Source of the DNA: Akebia trifoliata
Lineage: Eukaryota; Streptophyta; Magnoliopsida; Ranunculales; Lardizabalaceae
DNA: 64,000 nt
Reading direction: 5' to 3'
NCBI GenBank assembly: GCA_017979445.1
Contig: CM030717.1
Location: 19,517,288 to 19,581,287 of the forward strand
The translations under genes and the position numbers were made by a program. The notes beneath the pieces are model-generated. The model was not told the DNA's origin. It saw only the letters and a program-made list of their open reading frames with translations, and searched no databases. Shown piece after piece: positions 59,561 through 64,000 of the stretch (position 1 is the stretch's first letter; the number at the start of each line of letters is the position of its first letter).

Positions 59561-60742
59561 ATGTTAGCCGCCGGCGATAACCCAATCGATCAGTTAGTCA
59601 AAACAACCGTCATAGGAATGCACCCTGTAGAGAAGATCAATTTTGGGAGATTCATGTTGAGGAGTGCTCTTTACTTCCATGAGTTTGAGATCGACTGGAA
59701 CTTCTTACATGCTATGGCTAAGCGATGGAACCCCTATCTTCACATATTCCACATTGGGCGTATACACTTGTGCCCTACTCACGAGGATTTTTGTGGTATT
59801 ATGGGGATATCCACTTCGGGACCTCTAGTCAGGCCCTCATTGAAGACCGGATATTCTGGTGCCCTCGCCACAGGATTGAATATTTCCAAAGAAGAAGCCA
59901 AGGCCCTAATCCATAACGGGAGACTGGATTTAGTACCTTTACTGGGCCCGTACCGCTCCCGCAGTCATCCTATCAATGTAAAACCCGAATCCTGGCGAGC
60001 CACTAGAGACTATCGATTATGCTTAGGAATCCTAGCCCAATACATACTGACCTCTAATAGTGATGGCCAAACTATCCCTGAGTCCTTCATAGATATAGCC
60101 TCTCAACTCTCGAGGAAAGCCAACCCAGTACCCCTCATCTTAGCTGAAACTTTCTCAGGTCTAGATGCCATAAAAAATGGTGAGCGGGAAAGCTTCAAAG
60201 GAAGCCCCTACTTACTCTATATGTGGCTTTGTGATCGTCTCAAAATTGTAGATGTTCCCTCAAACCTCGAATATGGGCCAGAACACTTTTCCAAGAGAAA
60301 CCTGTTAGTGCGTCACAACTCAGTCAAAGCCTGGAGTAAATGGTTAGACTCTCGCTTAGCCCGTCATATCGGTTTAAGATGTCCTTGGTGGATGACTGAT
60401 CCCCCTGTTCTAGGAACCAAAGGATCCTACTATGTCCGTCTGATCGGTTTAGAAGAAACATCTTTTTACCATCCTAATTTGATCCCAGAACAGTATGATG
60501 TACCCATAGAGTTATCCTTACCTCAACCCAAAGCTTTCTTTTCCCCCGAGCCTTTGACTGAAAAGTTAGTACACCTCATTGAGAAAGCATGGAACAAGCG
60601 CACCTTAGGGTATCCAGACGGACCAGCAGAATTCAGAGAGCCAGTTGTTAGAACCAAGAGGGTCAAGCCTGACAGCAATCCTGATGACCATCAAGACAAA
60701 GCCAAGCGTCCATGTAAAAATAGTTCAAATCAAATTTGTTGA
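59561..60742 (+). CDS. Ogre-type ORF1 protein with plant-mobile-domain-like region
   Basis: A 393-residue open frame beginning at ATG 59561, with an in-frame TAA at 59552 that rules out an earlier start in this frame. It lies between the long leader and gag, where Ogre elements carry an extra ORF of unknown function. Residues about 28-90 contain RSALYFHEFEIDWNFLHA, W-P-LHIFHIG and the motif CPTHEDFCGIMGI. Residues about 190-235 contain GSPYLLYMWLCDRL. This order (aromatic-rich helix, H-F, E/C-PT-ED-GI, then a W-rich helix) resembles the plant mobile domain and the related family annotated as DUF7745. No signal peptide, membrane segment or catalytic motif is seen. The C-terminal 40 residues are basic (KRVKPDS, KAKRPCK) and may bind nucleic acid or act as a nuclear signal. 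The frame is intact. Function unknown. Confidence 0.85.
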   Translation: MLAAGDNPIDQLVKTTVIGMHPVEKINFGRFMLRSALYFHEFEIDWNFLHAMAKRWNPYLHIFHIGRIHLCPTHEDFCGIMGISTSGPLVRPSLKTGYSGALATGLNISKEEAKALIHNGRLDLVPLLGPYRSRSHPINVKPESWRATRDYRLCLGILAQYILTSNSDGQTIPESFIDIASQLSRKANPVPLILAETFSGLDAIKNGERESFKGSPYLLYMWLCDRLKIVDVPSNLEYGPEHFSKRNLLVRHNSVKAWSKWLDSRLARHIGLRCPWWMTDPPVLGTKGSYYVRLIGLEETSFYHPNLIPEQYDVPIELSLPQPKAFFSPEPLTEKLVHLIEKAWNKRTLGYPDGPAEFREPVVRTKRVKPDSNPDDHQDKAKRPCKNSSNQIC

Positions 60743-60936
60743 AAGATGTTTTAATAAGAACATATTGTCAATCATTTTCAATAAAACTATCTTTCCTTTT
60801 TTTGAATAAATATCTCCTTTTCAAATACTCATTGTGTGAATGGATTAATTAATGGATTGGTGCACGTACTTCAATAAAATGATTCTTAAAAAAGTTATCA
60901 AGGGGGTAATACTGAAATTGACTGAATCTACCTTTG

Positions 60937-62400
60937 ATGGGGTCATATAAGATTATCATTGCGCCCAAACTCAAGCGTCCACCTCCTAGTTGGAGTCGTA
61001 AGTCCAGTCGGTTAGAAAGAACCACAGTACCAAGTCAACAAGCAGAGATGGCTTCAGAATCTGAGCTCACAGAGATCCGTAAGATCTTGGCAGCCTTTGC
61101 CAATGATATCAGCAATATAAAAGGCAAAGTGGAAATGTTAGAACAGACCTCGGAATCAACGGGAATTCCCCTAGATGACCCAAAGGGAAAAAAGGTTGAA
61201 GAGAAACGTCCACGTGAAGTCTTCGAGTTCGACGGAGATGAAGAGTATGTTGATGAAAATCCGACGTTATCTAATAGAATATCTCAATTGGAGTCAGCAA
61301 TGAAGAGTATAAAGGGTATTGATGAAATTTCAACAGGCATTGAAACTTTGAATCGTATCCCTAGAATCCATTTGCGAGAAAAGTTTGTGATGCCTGAAAT
61401 GGACAAGTTCAGTGGGACATGGTGTGCAAAAACACATCTTAAGGTGTATGTTACCAACATGCGCACTATGGGACTCAACGACGAACAGATGACATTGTTG
61501 TTCCAAAGAACTTTATCAGGATCAGCACTACGGTGGCTAATGTCTCAAGATCCAGTTACTGTGGGTACATGGGAAAACATGTCAAAGGCCTTCTGGCATC
61601 AGTATAAGTACAGTACCGAGATTGAGACTTCAAGAAGGGATTTGGAAGCAACTAAACAGAAAAATGGGGAGACATTCACTGATTTCATTGGTCGCTGGAG
61701 GGCCAAGGCTTCTCAAATGTGGGATAGACCTTCGGAGAAGGAACAAGTAGCAATTATCCTAAAGAACCTCTCTCAAGGATATGCTCAACACCTAGTGGCC
61801 CAATACCTCCCTACCTTTGAATCCTTGTTGCAAGCCGGGAGCCAACTTGAGGATGCGTTTGCCTCTGGGATCCTTTCTAACCCCTCAGATAACAAGCCTA
61901 AGAAACCATATGTTCCCAAACCCAACATCAACCATACTTACATCGCCAATACCTCAGTTACCCCAGCTCAACCCCCAACCCGGACTAATAACCAGGTTCA
62001 CCCAAGTCAACCTCGGACTCCGCGTCAGTTCACCAATCTAGGGATGAGTCTCACTGTAGCGCTTCACAAATTGATGAAAAAAGGGCTTCTTACCCCTATC
62101 CAACCTCGACCTTTACCTAATCCCTTGCCAGCTGGACACAATGCTAACGTGTTCTGCGAGTTCCATCAAAATCCTGGCCATCACACGGATCGATGTATCA
62201 CCTTGCGCCATGCCATCCAAAACCTTATTGACAACAAAAATGTCACCATCCCTAGCCCACCAAATGTCACCACTAATCCATTACCTACCTATCAACCTCC
62301 ACCAACCCTAAATATGGTTTCTCACACCCATTACCATTCGACCCATTTCTCTTATCCATCCAATCCAGTTAAACCGCCCAGTTACCCCCTTGCGGGATAG
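60937..62400 (+). CDS. gag: Gag polyprotein of element D
   Basis: An open frame of 487 residues from ATG 60937. An internal ATG at 61048 (MASESELTEIRKI) is an alternative start. Residues about 40-72 and 112-142 are charged and helical (likely coiled coil). The retrotransposon gag domain spans about 152-310, with MPEMDKFSGT, YVTNMRTMGLNDEQM, LFQRTLSGSALRWLM, WENMSKAFWHQYKY, ETFTDFIGRWRAKASQM and LLQAGSQLEDAF. A Pro/Asn-rich linker follows. A zinc-knuckle variant CEFHQNPGHHTDRC (C-x2-H-x4-H-x4-C) is near residue 405, then LRHAIQNLID. Gag forms the particle that packages element RNA. The frame ends at TAG 62398. Protease lies in the overlapping -1 frame from 62373. Confidence 0.92.
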   Translation: MGSYKIIIAPKLKRPPPSWSRKSSRLERTTVPSQQAEMASESELTEIRKILAAFANDISNIKGKVEMLEQTSESTGIPLDDPKGKKVEEKRPREVFEFDGDEEYVDENPTLSNRISQLESAMKSIKGIDEISTGIETLNRIPRIHLREKFVMPEMDKFSGTWCAKTHLKVYVTNMRTMGLNDEQMTLLFQRTLSGSALRWLMSQDPVTVGTWENMSKAFWHQYKYSTEIETSRRDLEATKQKNGETFTDFIGRWRAKASQMWDRPSEKEQVAIILKNLSQGYAQHLVAQYLPTFESLLQAGSQLEDAFASGILSNPSDNKPKKPYVPKPNINHTYIANTSVTPAQPPTRTNNQVHPSQPRTPRQFTNLGMSLTVALHKLMKKGLLTPIQPRPLPNPLPAGHNANVFCEFHQNPGHHTDRCITLRHAIQNLIDNKNVTIPSPPNVTTNPLPTYQPPPTLNMVSHTHYHSTHFSYPSNPVKPPSYPLAG

Positions 62401-63890
62401 CCTTCACTGATGAGGTTTTCACCACAAACTATGAACCATTCGATTTAACCTCGGATGATACCTATTGTTTATCCCCACCTCGCTACGATAGTCCCGCGTT
62501 CACTAGTTACCTGTTGGCCCAAATGAATCTGAAAAATCCTGTACCTTTAACAGACGAAGATCCATACGTGTTGACTGAAGAAGATGAGCCCTTCTCCCTT
62601 TTCTGTGATGAAGTTAGACATATGACTCGAGGGGGAAGAGTTTTTAAGCCACAAGAACTCTGTGTTGATAATCCTGCAGCCCTGGCAAGAAAAGAAGGAG
62701 AAGATCCCACTAAGGAAAGCATCGAAGAGGATAACTCCGTGATCAAACAGTTGAAAAAATCAGGGGCCAATATCTCAGTATGGGGTTTACTCATGGCTTC
62801 CACTGCTCATAGGGAGGCTGTTCTCAAAGCACTAAACACAGCCCAAGTCTCCCTTGATACTTCTCCAGATCAGCTGGCCAGTATAGTGGGGGCAACTTAC
62901 GTGGAGAATATCCTATCCTTCTCGGACTCAGATCTCCCAAAAGAAGGGGCAAGCCATACTAAGCCACTGCACATTACAGTTGACTGTAACGGAATGAGGG
63001 TACCTTTAGTTTTGATTGATAACGGGAGTGCACTAAACGTTTGCCCGTTGAAAACGGCTACTTGTCTCGGATTTAAGGCTGAAGATCTCAAACCTACTAA
63101 TCAAGGTGTTAGAGCCTATGATAACACCAAGAGGGATGTACTGGGAATTTTGCACCTTCGACTGTCCACTGGCATAGTCGAATTTCCTGTGGAATTTCAG
63201 GTTATTGACATCCAGTCTTCTTTCAATTTACTGTTAGGGAGACCATGGTTACACCAGATCAAAGCCATCCCTTCTACACTACACCAGAAGGTCAAATTTA
63301 TCAAGGATGGGCTGGTAATTACTCTTCATGGAGATGCTGAAATTGTAGGGATCATAAATAATACTGAGGCTAAGGATGAGCCGTTGCTCGAGATTCAACC
63401 AGAACAACAGGGAGTAGAGCTCAGTGGGTTCGAGTTTGAAAAGATATGCTCAGTCCAATGGGATCAAGCCATGAAAGAGTATTTTCCAATGGAAAATACC
63501 TATAATTGTTGCATGGCCAATATATTCAAGAAAATGAGATTCTTCCCTGGTATGGGCTTAGGTCGCAAGCAGCAAGGTATTAAAGAGGCACCAATGATTA
63601 AAGAGGCCATCGGCACATTCGGACTAGGATATAAGCCTACTAAGGAAGATTGGGCCCAATACTGGAAGACAAAACGGGATAAGGCCATCGCTAAAAGGCA
63701 AAGGCGTACCGCAGATCTCATCAAAATGAAGCCCTATCGAAAGACTCTCAATGGTTATTTTGTGAAAGAAGGAGAAGACTTCCGCTACTGTGGGTTCCCA
63801 GAGCCTTTATTGATCACATCACAGGTACTCGTCTGCCGGGGTTTGAAATCTTCTTTGGCATGGAATGGCCCGAAAAGGAAGCAAGCATAG
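62373..63890 (+). CDS. pol: Aspartic protease and G-patch part of pol, element D
   Basis: Open from 62373, just after a stop at 62370-62372, and overlapping the gag end by 28 bp in the -1 frame. The first ATG is 62523, but translation as a gag fusion seems more likely. Domains: an N-terminal region with ISVWGLLMASTAHREAVLKAL (about 62770-62830), the protease core with HITVDCNGMRVPLVLIDNGSALNVC, whose catalytic Asp is at 63018 in the form DNGS rather than DTG or DSG, and the flap-side FNLLLGRPWLHQI (about 63220-63260). A G-patch domain lies at about 63510-63650 (MANIFKKMRFFPGMGLGRK and GIKEAPMI), a hallmark of Tat/Ogre pol. The downstream sequence FVKEGEDFRYCGFPEP then meets a one-base deletion at about 63804-63806. 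The remaining codons to the stop at 63888-63890 are out of frame. Confidence 0.88.
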   Translation, partial: TAQLPPCGIAFTDEVFTTNYEPFDLTSDDTYCLSPPRYDSPAFTSYLLAQMNLKNPVPLTDEDPYVLTEEDEPFSLFCDEVRHMTRGGRVFKPQELCVDNPAALARKEGEDPTKESIEEDNSVIKQLKKSGANISVWGLLMASTAHREAVLKALNTAQVSLDTSPDQLASIVGATYVENILSFSDSDLPKEGASHTKPLHITVDCNGMRVPLVLIDNGSALNVCPLKTATCLGFKAEDLKPTNQGVRAYDNTKRDVLGILHLRLSTGIVEFPVEFQVIDIQSSFNLLLGRPWLHQIKAIPSTLHQKVKFIKDGLVITLHGDAEIVGIINNTEAKDEPLLEIQPEQQGVELSGFEFEKICSVQWDQAMKEYFPMENTYNCCMANIFKKMRFFPGMGLGRKQQGIKEAPMIKEAIGTFGLGYKPTKEDWAQYWKTKRDKAIAKRQRRTADLIKMKPYRKTLNGYFVKEGEDFRYCGFPEPLLITSQVLVCRGLKSSLAWNGPKRKQA

Positions 63891-64000
63891 AAGTTAAGGA
63901 GAAGAAGGTTGAAGACTGGCAACTCGATCTGGACTCCCTCAACATCGATCAGCTATTCATTGAAGATCATAGTATCTTAGTATTGTCAGTTGAGAAAGGG
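63806..64000 (+). pseudogene. Continuation of pol after frameshift, element D
   Basis: In the frame starting at 63806 there is no stop to the window end (65 codons). It reads HITGTRLPGFEIFFGM and then an acidic linker, the sequence expected between G-patch and RT in this lineage. A single-base loss in GAGCC-TTTATT (63801-63811) separates it from the upstream frame. The RT domain lies beyond the window. Confidence 0.75.

Larger units (their letters stand above)
54691..64000 (+). mobile_element. Element D: Tat/Ogre-type retrotransposon (5' 9.3 kb, continues past window)
   Basis: Plus-strand order is 5' LTR (54691-56434), PBS (56436-56453), 3.1-kb leader, ORF1 (59561-60742), gag (60937-62400), protease and G-patch (62373-63806 and onward). 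The long leader, an ORF upstream of gag, the G-patch after protease and this PBS together mark the Tat/Ogre lineage. The left 5-bp flank is TCTGT. RT to 3' LTR are outside the window. Coding parts are far better preserved than in C, E or F, with one clear frameshift at about 63804 and a gag-protease frame change. It is the youngest or most selectively kept copy here. Confidence 0.92.

Overview
The window is plant nuclear DNA, almost certainly from a dicot. It is AT-rich, made almost wholly of nested Ty3/Gypsy LTR retrotransposons, and holds a FAR1-type pseudogene. I see no intact host gene, no tRNA or rRNA gene and no CRISPR array. It reads like a repeat-dense, probably pericentromeric, region. 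Species cannot be named from the sequence. Letters A to J are my own labels for elements.

Bases 1-9900: a decayed FAR1/FHY3-like fragment (about 150-755, +) is cut by a minus-strand LTR (B1, 760-2705). B1 is followed by a T- and G-rich stretch, probably its internal region, which is split by a plus-strand 3,001-bp solo LTR (A1, 4526-7526). A Copia-type LTR remnant lies near 8051-8420.

Bases 9900-17699: two old Tat/Ogre-like copies in opposite orientation, H (+) and I (-), share a ~110-bp 3' tandem repeat. H's LTR is split by solo LTR J (11453-12961, perfect 5-bp target duplication).

Bases 17700-64000 form one nested stack. LTR B2 (+, starts 17700) is cut by element C (-, 18297-30152), by solo LTR A2 (-, 30658-33658) and by element G (+, LTR 34179-35845). 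G is cut by F (-, starts 36408). F is cut by E (-, 40109-50535) and by D (+, 54691 to beyond the window end). B2, G, F and D all continue past base 64000.

D is the best preserved element: 5' LTR, primer binding site, 3.1-kb leader, ORF1 (plant-mobile-domain-like), gag with a zinc knuckle, then protease plus G-patch. This order marks the Tat/Ogre lineage. Its RT, RNase H and integrase lie beyond the window. F supplies decayed RT, RNase H, a second archaeal-type RNase H and integrase, also Tat-type. C and E share the same internal deletions, so they look like a non-autonomous subfamily mobilised by D-like partners.

The most interesting signals are structural. A hairpin near the 3' end of the LTRs keeps its loop while its stem sequence changes in a compensated way between families. 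A leader block present in autonomous and deleted copies carries duplicated CACTAGTG-type palindromes. The 3' tandem arrays are unrelated in sequence between subfamilies and appear to be swapped between coding-deletion backgrounds.
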